Shown in pieces: positions 17,562-25,991 of a stretch of DNA of 64,000 bases. The notes below the pieces were generated by a model that had not been told where the DNA came from, made no database searches, and saw only the letters and a list, made by a program, of their open reading frames with translations. A program made the translations under genes and the position numbers. The number at the start of each line of letters is the position of its first letter. The first letter of the stretch is position 1. Origin of the DNA: Micromonospora rifamycinica (GTDB lineage: Bacteria; Actinomycetota; Actinomycetes; Mycobacteriales; Micromonosporaceae); NCBI RefSeq assembly GCF_900090265.1, contig NZ_LT607752.1, positions 5,958,001 through 6,022,000 on the forward strand, in the 5' to 3' direction.

Positions 17562-18625
17562 CGGTCATCGCCGCCCCGACCGACGCCAGTGAGCTGCGGA
17601 CCCGCTTCGACGCCGAGCTGGTGGCCTTTCTCGACCGGCAGGGGCCGGACTGGCCGGACGGCGCTCCGCGGGGCATCTTCACCGCGCTGCACCGGTTCGT
17701 GCTGGCCGGCGGGAAGCGGCTGCGTCCGCTGTTCTGCTACTGGGGTTGGCGGGGGGCCGGGGGCATCGACGACCGGCCGATCGTGGTGGCCGCGGCGGCG
17801 CTGGAGCTGTTCCACGCGTTCGCGCTGATCCACGACGACATCCTGGACGGCAGCGACCACCGCCGGGGTTCCCCGTCGGTGCACCGGGTCTTCGCCGAGC
17901 TGCACACCCGGTCGGCGTGGCGCGGCGACCCGGAGACCTACGGCCGGAACACCGCGCTGCTCTGCGGGGATCTCTGCGCGGCCTGGTCGGACCAGATGTT
18001 CCACGAGTGCGGGTTGACCTCCGCGCAGATCTGGCAGGGGTACCGGGTCTTCGCCCGGATGCGGACCGAGGTGATCGCGGGGGAGTACCTGGACCTGGTC
18101 TCGGGGGTGGGGGACGGCTCGGTGGCCAGTGCGCTCACCGTGATCCGGATGAAGGCGGCCCGGTACACGGTGACCCGGCCGTTGCAGATCGGTGCGGCGC
18201 TGGCCGGGGCCCCGGCGGAGCTGATCGCCGCGCTGGTCGACTTCGGCGACCCGCTGGGGGACGCGTTCCAGCTCCGCGACGACGTGCTGGGGGTCTTCGG
18301 TGACCCGGCGGTGACCGGGAAGTCGATCCTGGACGACCTGCGGGAGGGCAAACCGACGGTGATGATGGCGTTGGCCCGGGACGCCGCCGACCGGGGTCAG
18401 GCGGCCCGGCTGCGCGACCTGTTCGGCAATCCGGAGCTGGACGCGGCCGGTGGCGCCGAGCTGCGGGCGATCATCGAGAGCACCGGGGCGCGGGAGCAGA
18501 TCGAGCGCCTGATCCGGGTCCGTGCCGACGCGGCACGGGTCGCGTTGGCCCAGGTGCCGCTGGCGGAGCCGGCGCGGGCCGCCCTGGCCGCCCTGGCCGA
18601 CCAGGCCGTGCACCGCCAGCACTGA
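17558..18625 (+). CDS. Polyprenyl diphosphate synthase
   Basis: Trans-isoprenyl diphosphate synthase of 355 aa. It has G-G-K-R-L-R-P, the first Asp-rich motif in L-I-H-D-D-I-L-D with the following R-R-G, and the second in Q-L-R-D-D-V-L-G-V-F-G-D, plus a G-K-P-T-V motif, so it should be active. Chain length cannot be set from sequence alone, although a bulky L-F-H-A-F-A-L before the first motif is typical of all-trans synthases. It overlaps eboF by four bases and ends the operon. It probably supplies the prenyl donor for EboC. Confidence 0.9.
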   Translation: MTVIAAPTDASELRTRFDAELVAFLDRQGPDWPDGAPRGIFTALHRFVLAGGKRLRPLFCYWGWRGAGGIDDRPIVVAAAALELFHAFALIHDDILDGSDHRRGSPSVHRVFAELHTRSAWRGDPETYGRNTALLCGDLCAAWSDQMFHECGLTSAQIWQGYRVFARMRTEVIAGEYLDLVSGVGDGSVASALTVIRMKAARYTVTRPLQIGAALAGAPAELIAALVDFGDPLGDAFQLRDDVLGVFGDPAVTGKSILDDLREGKPTVMMALARDAADRGQAARLRDLFGNPELDAAGGAELRAIIESTGAREQIERLIRVRADAARVALAQVPLAEPARAALAALADQAVHRQH

Positions 18626-18994
18626 GTCACCCGGCCCGGGCCGGATCTTCCGTTGCGGTGCCGACTACTGCTGTCGCGGTCGAAACTTTCCACTCGGGAA
18701 CCGAAAGTCCCTGGTGGTCCGGCAGAAGGTATGGACATCGAAATAGATAGGCCTTAATGTTCGTGGCATCACGAGTGTGTTTCGTCGAGGTGAACCGGCG
18801 GCGCGGCGACCTATCGACGAGAAGGGCCTTGCGGCGGCGGCTCGCGCCCCGGCCGAAGGGCAGGCTCGGCCGACCGGCACTCGGCCGACCCTGCCACGTC
18901 TCCACCACCACCCAACACCACCACCCCCCGGCATCCGGCGCGGCGGCGCGGGCTCCGCCCTGGCCGTGATCCGTCAGGAAGGGACAGCCCAGCA
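18626..18994 (+). promoter_or_regulatory. Promoter region with operator-like palindromes before the sugar-dehydrogenase gene
   Basis: No gene is seen. CGAAACTTTC (18681-18690) contains the palindrome GAAA-c-TTTC, and ACTTTC (18685-18690) also pairs with GAAAGT (18703-18708). GAAA-N-TTTC sites are used by LacI-type sugar regulators in actinomycetes. GAAGGTATGGACA (18725-18737) repeats the box before the ROK gene, followed by an A/T-rich stretch to 18760. The remainder up to AGGAAGGGA before 18995 is a long GC-rich leader with a C/A-rich patch. Confidence 0.45.
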
Positions 18995-21874
18995 ATGTCC
19001 ACAAAGGACGCAACCACCCACCGTCCCCGACGATGGCTCTCCTCCGCCGCCGTGCTGCTCCTGGCCGCCACGGCCGGCACGGTCACCGCCACCACCGGCC
19101 CGACCGCCCTCGGCGGACCCGCCCCGGCCGCCGCGCACACCATCAACGCCAGTGACTTCCAGCAGGTCGAGCTGGCCCGCGGGGTCAACGAGATGGGCGA
19201 GCCGATGTCGCTCGCCGTACTGCCGGACCGCTCCGTGCTGCACACCGCCCGCAACGGCACCGTGCGTCGTACCGACTCCGCCGGCGTCACCCGGGTGATC
19301 GGCAGCATCCCCGTCTACACCCACGACGAGGAGGGGTTGCAGAGCCTCGGGGTCGACCCGAACTTCGCCACCAACCGGCACATCTTCCTCTTCTACGCGC
19401 CGCCGCTGTCCACCCCGGGCGGCGACGCGCCCGCGACCGGCAGCAACTGGTCCGCCTGGCAGGGCGTGAACCGGCTGTCCCGGTTCACCCTGAACGCCGA
19501 CTTCACCATCAACCAGGCCAGCAAGGTCGACGTGCTGGACGTCGGGACCGACCGGGGCATCTGCTGCCACGTCGGCAGCGACATGGACTTCGACGCCGCC
19601 GGGAACCTCTACCTGTCCACCGGCGACGACAGCAACCCCTTCGACTCCGCCGGCTACTCGCCGCTGGACGAGCGGACCAACCGCAACCCGGCGTACGACT
19701 CGCAGCGCGGCGCCGGCAACACCAACGACCTGCGGGGCAAGCTCCTGCGGATCAAGATGAACCCCGATGGGACGTACTCGATCCCGAGTGGGAACCTGTT
19801 CCCCCCGGGCACCGCGAAGACCCGCCCCGAGATCTACGCGATGGGCTTCCGCAACCCGTTCCGGATCAGCGTCGACAAGGCCACCGGCGTCGTCTACGTC
19901 GGCGACTACGGGCCGGACGCCGGCAGCACCAACGCCAACCGGGGCCCCTCCGGTCAGGTCGAGTTCAACCGGGTCACCGGCCCGGGCAACTACGGCTGGC
20001 CGTACTGCACCGGCACCAACACCACGTCCGAGACGTACAACGAGTGGAACTTCGCCACCAACTCCACCGGCCCCAAGTACAACTGCACCGGCGGGCCGAC
20101 CAACAACTCGTTCCGCAACACCGGCCTGACCACCCTCCCGCCGGCCAAGCCCTCCTGGATCCGGTACGGCGGGGACGCCGGCAGCCCGGCCGCGTTCGGC
20201 GGCGGCTCCGAGTCGCCGGCCGCCGGCCCGGTCTACCGGTACGACCCGAACAACCCCTCGGCGACGAAGTTCCCGCAGAGCTTCGACGGGCAGTTCTTCG
20301 CCACCGAGTTCGGTCGGGGCTGGGTCAAGCCGATCCACGTCAACGCCGACGGGTCGCCCGGCACCATCGACAGCTTCCCCTGGGTGGGCAAGCAGGTGAT
20401 GGACTCCGCGTTCGGCCCTGACGGGGCGTACTACCTGCTCGACTACGGCACCGGCTACTACAACGGTGACGCCAACTCCGCCCTGTACCGCTTCGACTAC
20501 GTCGGTGTCGGCAACCGGGCACCGGCGGCCCGGGCGAGCGCCGACCGGACCTCCGGCCCCGCACCGCTGACCGTGAACTTCTCCTCGGCCGGATCCGCCG
20601 ACCCCGAGGGCGGGGCGCTGACCTACTCGTGGGCGTTCGGCGACGGCACCACCTCCACGGCGGCCAACCCGACCAAGACGTACACCACGGACGGCTCGTA
20701 CACCGCGACGCTCACCGTGCGGGATCCGCAGGGGGCGACCGGAACCACCAGCGTGACGATCAACGTGGGGAACACCGCCCCGACGGTCAGGATCAACAGC
20801 CCGGGTGACGGCTCGCTGTTCTCCTTCGGGGACACCGTGCCGTTCAGCATCACCGTCACCGACCCCGAGGACGGCGCGGTCGACTGCACCAAGGTCAAGA
20901 TGACCTACGTGCTCGGCCACGACCAGCACGGTCACCAGATCTCCTCGGTCGACGGCTGCTCCGGCACGATCACCATCCCGGTCGACGGCGAGCACGACGA
21001 CGCGGCGAACATCTTCGCGATCTTCGACGCCGAGTACACCGACGCCGGTGGGCTCACCACGCACACCCAGTACACCCTCCAGCCCCGGCACCGGCAGGCC
21101 GAGCACTTCAAGACCTCGTCCGGCGTGACCCTCTACGACAAGACCCCCGCCGAGGGCGGCAAGACCGTCGGCAACATCGAGAACGGGGAGTGGATCGGGT
21201 TCTCCCCGTACCAGATCGGCAACGTCACCTCGTTCACCGCGCGGGTCTCCTCGGCCGGTGCCGGCGGAACCCTCCAGATCCGCGCCGGCTCGCCCACCGG
21301 CACCGTGCTCGGGCAGGCCAACGTGCCGGTCACCGGCGGCTGGGAAACCTTCACCACCGTCACCGGTACGGTGTCCGGCGCACCCACTGGCACCACCACG
21401 CTCTACCTGACCTTCGCCGGTGGCACCGGACTGCTCTACGACGTGGACGCGTTCACCCTGAACACCGGCACCGTCCCGCCGCCGACCAACGGCACCGGGC
21501 CGATCAAGGGGCTGGGCGGCAAGTGTCTGGACGTGCGTAACGCGGCCACCGCCGACGGCACCCAGGTGCAGATCCTCACCTGCAACGGTGGGGCCGGGCA
21601 GACCTGGACGGTGACCCCGAACGGCCCGATCAAGGCGCTGGGCAAGTGCCTGGACGTCAACGGCGGCGGCACCGCCGACGGTACGAAGATCCAGCTGTGG
21701 ACCTGTACCGGTGGCAGCCCGCAGGTCTGGTCGTCCCAGTCCGACGGCACCCTGCGCAACCCGGCGTCGGGCAAGTGCCTGGACGTCTCCGGCAACAACT
21801 CGGCCGACGGCACCGTGGTCCTGCTCTGGACCTGCAGCTCCTCCGCCGCCAACCAGAAGTGGACCCTGCCCTGA
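18995..21874 (+). CDS. Secreted sugar-dehydrogenase-like beta-propeller with PKD and ricin-B lectin domains
   Basis: Large secreted protein, 959 aa. A signal peptide with R-R-W-L and a hydrophobic core ends near A-A-A-H. Residues 55-510 form a GDH/sorbosone-dehydrogenase-like propeller (H-D-E-E-G-L-Q-S-L-G, N-T-N-D-L-R-G-K-L-L-R, G-F-R-N-P-F-R, Y-G-P-D-A-G). A PKD domain (S-W-A-F-G-D-G-T) covers about 510-595, then an uncharacterised module, a CBM6-like module around 690-820, and a ricin-type beta-trefoil at about 830-959 with Q-x-W repeats. It may oxidise or bind polysaccharide outside the cell. The window has no pqq synthesis genes, so cofactor use is uncertain. Confidence 0.88.
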   Translation: MSTKDATTHRPRRWLSSAAVLLLAATAGTVTATTGPTALGGPAPAAAHTINASDFQQVELARGVNEMGEPMSLAVLPDRSVLHTARNGTVRRTDSAGVTRVIGSIPVYTHDEEGLQSLGVDPNFATNRHIFLFYAPPLSTPGGDAPATGSNWSAWQGVNRLSRFTLNADFTINQASKVDVLDVGTDRGICCHVGSDMDFDAAGNLYLSTGDDSNPFDSAGYSPLDERTNRNPAYDSQRGAGNTNDLRGKLLRIKMNPDGTYSIPSGNLFPPGTAKTRPEIYAMGFRNPFRISVDKATGVVYVGDYGPDAGSTNANRGPSGQVEFNRVTGPGNYGWPYCTGTNTTSETYNEWNFATNSTGPKYNCTGGPTNNSFRNTGLTTLPPAKPSWIRYGGDAGSPAAFGGGSESPAAGPVYRYDPNNPSATKFPQSFDGQFFATEFGRGWVKPIHVNADGSPGTIDSFPWVGKQVMDSAFGPDGAYYLLDYGTGYYNGDANSALYRFDYVGVGNRAPAARASADRTSGPAPLTVNFSSAGSADPEGGALTYSWAFGDGTTSTAANPTKTYTTDGSYTATLTVRDPQGATGTTSVTINVGNTAPTVRINSPGDGSLFSFGDTVPFSITVTDPEDGAVDCTKVKMTYVLGHDQHGHQISSVDGCSGTITIPVDGEHDDAANIFAIFDAEYTDAGGLTTHTQYTLQPRHRQAEHFKTSSGVTLYDKTPAEGGKTVGNIENGEWIGFSPYQIGNVTSFTARVSSAGAGGTLQIRAGSPTGTVLGQANVPVTGGWETFTTVTGTVSGAPTGTTTLYLTFAGGTGLLYDVDAFTLNTGTVPPPTNGTGPIKGLGGKCLDVRNAATADGTQVQILTCNGGAGQTWTVTPNGPIKALGKCLDVNGGGTADGTKIQLWTCTGGSPQVWSSQSDGTLRNPASGKCLDVSGNNSADGTVVLLWTCSSSAANQKWTLP
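21486..21872 (+). repeat. Ricin-B coding repeat, copy 1
   Basis: The 3' end of the dehydrogenase gene, coding for N-G-T-G-P-I-K-G-L through K-W-T-L-P, is almost identical in DNA to 23259-23643. The two copies share the linker and all three beta-trefoil lobes with only scattered differences, many of them silent. Recent duplication or gene conversion explains this. Confidence 0.85.
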
Positions 21875-21935
21875 CCTGCCGGGCGCGGGACCGGCGGTGT
21901 CCGGTCCCGCGCCCCCCGGCGTACTGGAGCACGAC

Positions 21936-23648
21936 ATGAGACTCTTCCGACCCCTTCTCGGCGCGGCCACCGCCGTCCTCGCCGCCCTCGCCTGCACCGC
22001 CCCGGCCACCCCCGCGACCGCCGCCGACGTCGCCTACGACGTGCTGGTCTTCTCCAAGACCGCCGGCTTCCGGCACGACTCCATCGCGGTCGGCACCCAG
22101 GCCATCCGTGACCTGGGCGCGGCCAACAACTTCACCGTCACCGCCACCGAGGACGGTGGCCAGTTCACCACCGCCAACCTCGCCCGGTTCGAGGCGGTGA
22201 TCTTCCTCAACACCACCGGTGACGTGCTCAACGCCAGCCAGCAGAGCGCCTTCGAGTCGTACATCGCGGCCGGCGGCGGGTACGTCGGGGTGCACTCCGC
22301 CGCCGACACCGAGTACGACTGGCCGTTCTACGGCAACCTGGTCGGGGCGTGGTTCGCCTCCCACCCGGCCATCCAGCAGGCCACCGTCCGGGTGGAGGAC
22401 CGCGCGCACGCGGCCACCGCCCACCTCGGCCCGACCTGGCAGCGCACCGACGAGTGGTACAACTTCCGCACCAACGCCCGCTCCACCGCGCACGTGCTGG
22501 CCAACCTCGACGAGTCGTCGTACTCGGGGGGTGGGATGGGGGCCGACCACCCGCACGTGTGGTGCAAGACGTACAACGGCGGCCGGTCGTTCTACACCGG
22601 CGCCGGGCACAACCAGTCGGCGTACTCCGAGCCGGCCTTCCGGGCCCATCTGCTCGGCGGCATCCGGTACGCGGCCGGCCGGACGAAGGCCGACTGCCGG
22701 CCGGAGACCGGCTACACCGCGCTCTACAACGGCTCCACCAACGGCTGGTCGCAGGCCGGGCCGGGCAGCTTCACCAACACCAACGCCACCCTCAGCTCGG
22801 TCGGCGGGCTGGGCATGCTCTGGTACAGCGCGAAGCAGTTCACCAACTACTCGCTCAAGCTGGACTGGAAGGTCGACGGGGACGACAACTCCGGCGTCCT
22901 GATCGGCTTCCCGCCGTCGAGCGACCCGAACTCGGCGATGGACAACGGCTACGAGGTGCAGATCGACGCCACCGACACCGTCGACCGGACCACCGGTTCG
23001 GTCTACTCGTTCCAGGCCGCCGACCAGGCGGCCCGGGACGCGGCGCTGAACCCGCCGGGGGAGTGGAACACCTACGAGCTGCTGGTCGAGGGGGAGCGGC
23101 TCCAGGTCTTCCTCAACGGGTCGAAGATCAACGACTTCACCAACACCGACCCGGTCCGCTCGCTCGCCGGCCACATCGGCATCCAGAACCACGGCACCGG
23201 TGACGACGCCTCGTTCCGCAACATCCGGATCAAGGAGCTGGGCGGCACCACGCCGACCAACGGCACCGGGCCGATCAAGGGGCTGGCCGGCAAGTGCCTG
23301 GACGTGCGCAACGGTTCCACCGCCGACGGCACCCAGATCCAGATCTTCACCTGCAACGGCAGTGCCCGGCAGACCTGGACGGTGACCCCGAACGGCCCGA
23401 TCAAGGCGCTGGGCAAGTGCCTGGACGTCTCCGGTGGCGGCACCGCCAACGGCACCAAGATCCAGCTCTGGACCTGCACCGGTGGCAGCCCGCAGGTCTG
23501 GTCGTCCCAGTCCGACGGCACCCTGCGCAACCCCGCCTCGGGCAAGTGCCTGGACGTCAACGGCAACAACTCGGCCGACAGCACCGTGGTCCTCCTCTGG
23601 ACCTGCAACTCCTCCGCCCCCAACCAGAAGTGGACCCTTCCCCAGTAA
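21936..23648 (+). CDS. Secreted ThuA-DUF1080-ricin-B protein
   Basis: Secreted protein of 570 aa with a cleavable signal (about residues 1-29). Residues 32-245 form a ThuA-like domain (V-F-S-K-T-A-G-F-R-H, G-G-G-Y-V-G-V-H-S-A). Residues 255-435 form a DUF1080/3-keto-disaccharide-hydrolase-like jelly roll (F-x-N-Y-S-L-K-L-D-W, D-D-N-S-G-V-L-I-G-F, N-G-Y-E-V-Q-I-D), and residues 440-570 a ricin-type lectin. ATG 21936 follows C-T-G-G-A-G-C-type ribosome bases. It is 61 bases behind the dehydrogenase gene and likely co-transcribed. ThuA and DUF1080 are tied to 3-keto-sugar breakdown, which suits the oxidoreductase and isomerases of this locus. Confidence 0.88.
   Translation: MRLFRPLLGAATAVLAALACTAPATPATAADVAYDVLVFSKTAGFRHDSIAVGTQAIRDLGAANNFTVTATEDGGQFTTANLARFEAVIFLNTTGDVLNASQQSAFESYIAAGGGYVGVHSAADTEYDWPFYGNLVGAWFASHPAIQQATVRVEDRAHAATAHLGPTWQRTDEWYNFRTNARSTAHVLANLDESSYSGGGMGADHPHVWCKTYNGGRSFYTGAGHNQSAYSEPAFRAHLLGGIRYAAGRTKADCRPETGYTALYNGSTNGWSQAGPGSFTNTNATLSSVGGLGMLWYSAKQFTNYSLKLDWKVDGDDNSGVLIGFPPSSDPNSAMDNGYEVQIDATDTVDRTTGSVYSFQAADQAARDAALNPPGEWNTYELLVEGERLQVFLNGSKINDFTNTDPVRSLAGHIGIQNHGTGDDASFRNIRIKELGGTTPTNGTGPIKGLAGKCLDVRNGSTADGTQIQIFTCNGSARQTWTVTPNGPIKALGKCLDVSGGGTANGTKIQLWTCTGGSPQVWSSQSDGTLRNPASGKCLDVNGNNSADSTVVLLWTCNSSAPNQKWTLPQ
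23259..23643 (+). repeat. Ricin-B coding repeat, copy 2
   Basis: Second copy of the lectin module, at the 3' end of the ThuA-DUF1080 gene. The parts upstream of the module in the two genes are unrelated, so only the lectin segment is shared. Confidence 0.85.
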
Positions 23649-23699
23649 CCCCACCCGATCCCGCCCCCGGCCGCCCACCTCCGGCCGGCCGGGGGCCGC

Positions 23700-23850
23700 G
23701 CTTCGCCCGGGGCTTCGCCCGGGGCCTCGCTCGGGCCTCGCCCAGGCCTCGCCCAGGCCTCGCTCGGGCCTCGCTCGGGCCTCGCTCGGGCCTCGCCCAG
23801 GCCTCGCCCAGGCCTCGCTCGGCCCTCGCTCGGGCCTCGCCCAGGCTTCG
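23700..23850. repeat. 11-bp tandem repeat array
   Basis: About thirteen head-to-tail units of the forms GCCTCGCTCGG and GCCTCGCCCAG, ending in GCTTCGG. The two forms alternate irregularly. It follows the ThuA-DUF1080 stop by about 50 bases and is probably non-coding; the frames through it give only monotonous Arg/Ala/Pro text. Confidence 0.85.
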
Positions 23851-23852
23851 GT

Positions 23853-23907
23853 GATCAAGAGGTTTGCGTCACGACGGGGCAACCCGCATGACGCAAACCT
23901 CTTGATC
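23853..23907. terminator. 19-bp perfect inverted repeat after the lectin genes
   Basis: GATCAAGAGGTTTGCGTCA at 23853-23871 is exactly reverse-complemented at 23889-23907, with a 17-base loop. Its much lower GC content than the flanks and its position after the operon suggest a terminator or a dispersed intergenic palindrome. Confidence 0.7.
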
Positions 23908-24248
23908 GTCGCGGGCGGGCGGCGGGCGGCGGGCGGCGGGCGGGCGGCGGTGGGCGGTGGGTGGGACGGGGTTGGGCAGGCGGGGGTGGCTGGGCGGTGG
24001 AGTGGGCGGGTGGGGGCGGGGTGCGGTGGGTGTGGGAGAGGGGTTTCGTGGGGGGTGGGGTGGGCTTAGAGTGGTGGGCGGCGACCCGTGGGTGGCCGGT
24101 GACCCGACGGGAGGCGCAACCCGTTGGGCCCAGGTGCGTGTGCACCCACCGGTGACCCGGCGCGGCCGTCGACGTACCGGCCCGGCCCGGTCACCCTCGC
24201 CCCGGTCCGCTCAGGAATCCCCACCACAACAGGGGAGAGAGACAGACG
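23908..24248 (+). other. G-run-rich spacer before the isomerase gene
   Basis: No gene is supported. From 23911 to about 24065 the + strand is an almost unbroken set of G-runs (GGGCGG, GGTGGG, GGGGG) that could form G-quadruplexes. The rest up to 24248 leads to ACAGGGGAGAGAGACAGACG, which holds the ribosome site of the next gene. Confidence 0.6.
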
Positions 24249-25259
24249 ATGGCGCGACCGATCACGCTCTTCACCGGCCAGTGGGCCGACCTGCCGTTCG
24301 AGGAGGTCTGCCGGCTCGCCTCCGAATGGGGCTACGACGGGCTGGAGATCGCCTGCTGGGGCGATCACTTCGAGGTGGACAAGGCGCTCGCCGACGACTC
24401 GTACGTCGAGCGCAAGCGGGAGACACTAGCCAAGCACAACCTGAAGGTCTTCACCATCTCCAACCACCTGGTCGGCCAGGCCGTCTGCGACCACCCGATC
24501 GACGAGCGGCACCAGGACATCCTGCCCGCCCGGATCTGGGGCGACGGCGAAGCCGAGGGGGTACGCCAGCGGGCCGCCGAGGAGATCAAGGACACCGCGC
24601 GGGCGGCGGCGAAGCTCGGCGTGGACACGGTGGTCGGCTTCACCGGCTCGTCCATCTGGCACACCCTGGCGATGTTCCCGCCGGTGCCGCCCGCGATGAT
24701 CGAGCGCGGCTACCAGGACTTCGCCGACCGGTGGAACCCGATCCTCGACGTCTTCGACGAGGTGGGGGTGCGGTTCGCCCACGAGGTGCACCCCAGCGAG
24801 ATCGCGTACGACTACTACACGACCAAGCGGACCCTGGAGGCGATCGGCCACCGGCCCGCGTTCGGGCTCAACTGGGATCCGTCGCACTTCGTGTGGCAGG
24901 AGCTCGACCCGGTGAACTTCATCTTCGACTTCGCCGACCGGATCTACCACGTCGACTGCAAGGACGCGAAGGTGCGGACCGGGGACGGCCGGCGCGGCCG
25001 GCTCGCCTCCCACCTGCCCTGGGCGGACCTGCGGCGCGGCTGGGACTTCGTCTCCACCGGTCACGGGGACGTCCCGTGGGAGGACTGCTTCCGGGCGTTG
25101 AACGCGATCGGCTACACCGGCCCCATCTCGGTGGAGTGGGAGGACGCCGGGATGGACCGGCTGGTCGGCGCACCGGAGGCGCTGGAGTTCGTCCGTCGGC
25201 TCGCCTTCGACGCCCCGACGGCGGCGTTCGACGCGGCGTTCAGCAGCGGCAAGGACTGA
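24249..25259 (+). CDS. Sugar phosphate isomerase/epimerase family protein
   Basis: Xylose-isomerase-like TIM-barrel enzyme of 336 aa. It begins I-T-L-F-T-G-Q-W-A-D-L, with the family's G-Y-D-G-L-E-I-A near residue 30. Metal-site segments are H-E-V-H-P-S-E, N-W-D-P-S-H-F, Y-H-V-D-C-K-D and S-V-E-W-E-D. This branch includes isomerases and 3-keto-glucose or inosose-processing enzymes found beside Gfo/Idh/MocA proteins. It stands alone, after the G-rich spacer and before a strong hairpin, and probably serves the same sugar pathway. Confidence 0.88.
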   Translation: MARPITLFTGQWADLPFEEVCRLASEWGYDGLEIACWGDHFEVDKALADDSYVERKRETLAKHNLKVFTISNHLVGQAVCDHPIDERHQDILPARIWGDGEAEGVRQRAAEEIKDTARAAAKLGVDTVVGFTGSSIWHTLAMFPPVPPAMIERGYQDFADRWNPILDVFDEVGVRFAHEVHPSEIAYDYYTTKRTLEAIGHRPAFGLNWDPSHFVWQELDPVNFIFDFADRIYHVDCKDAKVRTGDGRRGRLASHLPWADLRRGWDFVSTGHGDVPWEDCFRALNAIGYTGPISVEWEDAGMDRLVGAPEALEFVRRLAFDAPTAAFDAAFSSGKD

Positions 25260-25265
25260 GACGCA

Positions 25266-25301
25266 CGTCGGGCCGGTCGCCGAGTGGCGACCGGCCCGAC
25301 G
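25266..25301. terminator. Bidirectional terminator, 16-bp perfect stem
   Basis: CGTCGGGCCGGTCGCC (25266-25281) and its exact complement (25286-25301) with a GAGT loop lie between the converging isomerase and YtxH-like genes. Confidence 0.85.
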
Positions 25302-25313
25302 ACGTACGGATGA

Positions 25314-25697
25314 TCAGAGCGTGCTGCCGTTGGCACCGGTACCCGGGGCCTTGGGCTTCGGGGTGGTCGTCGACGAGCTGGTCGGGGTGACGCCCGACGT
25401 GGCGCCGACACCGGCCGGGGTGCCCGCGAAGACGTCGTCCGCCGGGGTCAGCTCCGGCTTGCCGGTGGTGCCGGTGTGCAGCTTCTCGCCGAGCCTGGAC
25501 TGGCCGAGCTTGTCCTTGCCCTCGCTGTACAGGCGGGTGGCCTGGGCCTGGGCGACCCCGGCCGCCTCCTGGACGGTCGGGTGGTCGAGCACCTTGCGGC
25601 CCCGCACGACCAGCTCCTCGTACTTCTCCCGGCCGGCACGGGCGCCCAGGACGAAGCCCGCAGCCAGCCCGCCAAGAAACATGATCTTTCCGCGCAT
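25314..25697 (-). CDS. YtxH-like small membrane-anchored protein
   Basis: Protein of 127 aa with a short N-terminal hydrophobic segment (I-M-F-L-G-G-L-A-A-G-F-V-L-G-A) followed by R-A-G-R-E-K-Y-E-E-L, the pattern seen in YtxH-like actinobacterial proteins. The middle is helical and charged, and the last 40 residues are Thr/Pro/Ser/Gly-rich. GGAAGGAG before the ATG supports the start. Function is not known; related proteins are linked to general stress. Confidence 0.75.
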   Translation of the reverse strand: MRGKIMFLGGLAAGFVLGARAGREKYEELVVRGRKVLDHPTVQEAAGVAQAQATRLYSEGKDKLGQSRLGEKLHTGTTGKPELTPADDVFAGTPAGVGATSGVTPTSSSTTTPKPKAPGTGANGSTL

Positions 25698-25991
25698 GGC
25701 GGCTCCTTCCGTACCTGACGCTCCCGTCGTTCCCCGCCGGTGATTCCCGGCCGGGACCGACCATCTTCGCGCCCCACGTTTTTCTCGGTCTACAACTCAG
25801 TACCCATCCTGCTCCGCGCTCATGCCTGGTTGCGCCAGGATGACGATTTGTCCGTCTTGGTGGTGTCGAGGATCCCGGGCCATGACGGTGTGGCCGAATG
25901 CGGCAACCCCCTGGACCGAACCCCCCCGAAGTCCTGTACTCTTGTGCCGTCGCCGAGCGCCGGAGAGATCCGGTACGACGCGGCGCAGCAG
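25698..25991. other. Spacer between the YtxH-like gene and tRNA-Asn
   Basis: No gene is seen. CATCCTG near 25807 and CAGGATG near 25838 form a loose inverted repeat. A T-rich TGTACTCTTG near 25935 may be the -10 region for the tRNA transcript. Confidence 0.35.

Noticed and set aside
18974..22009. Thousand-codon open frame on the minus strand opposite the secreted dehydrogenase
   Set aside because: Composed of Gly/Val/Arg/Asp-rich text typical of antisense high-GC frames; the + strand has a signal peptide and recognisable domains.
23700..23850. Possible CRISPR array
   Set aside because: Units are 11 bases with no spacers and no cas genes nearby; it is a simple tandem repeat.
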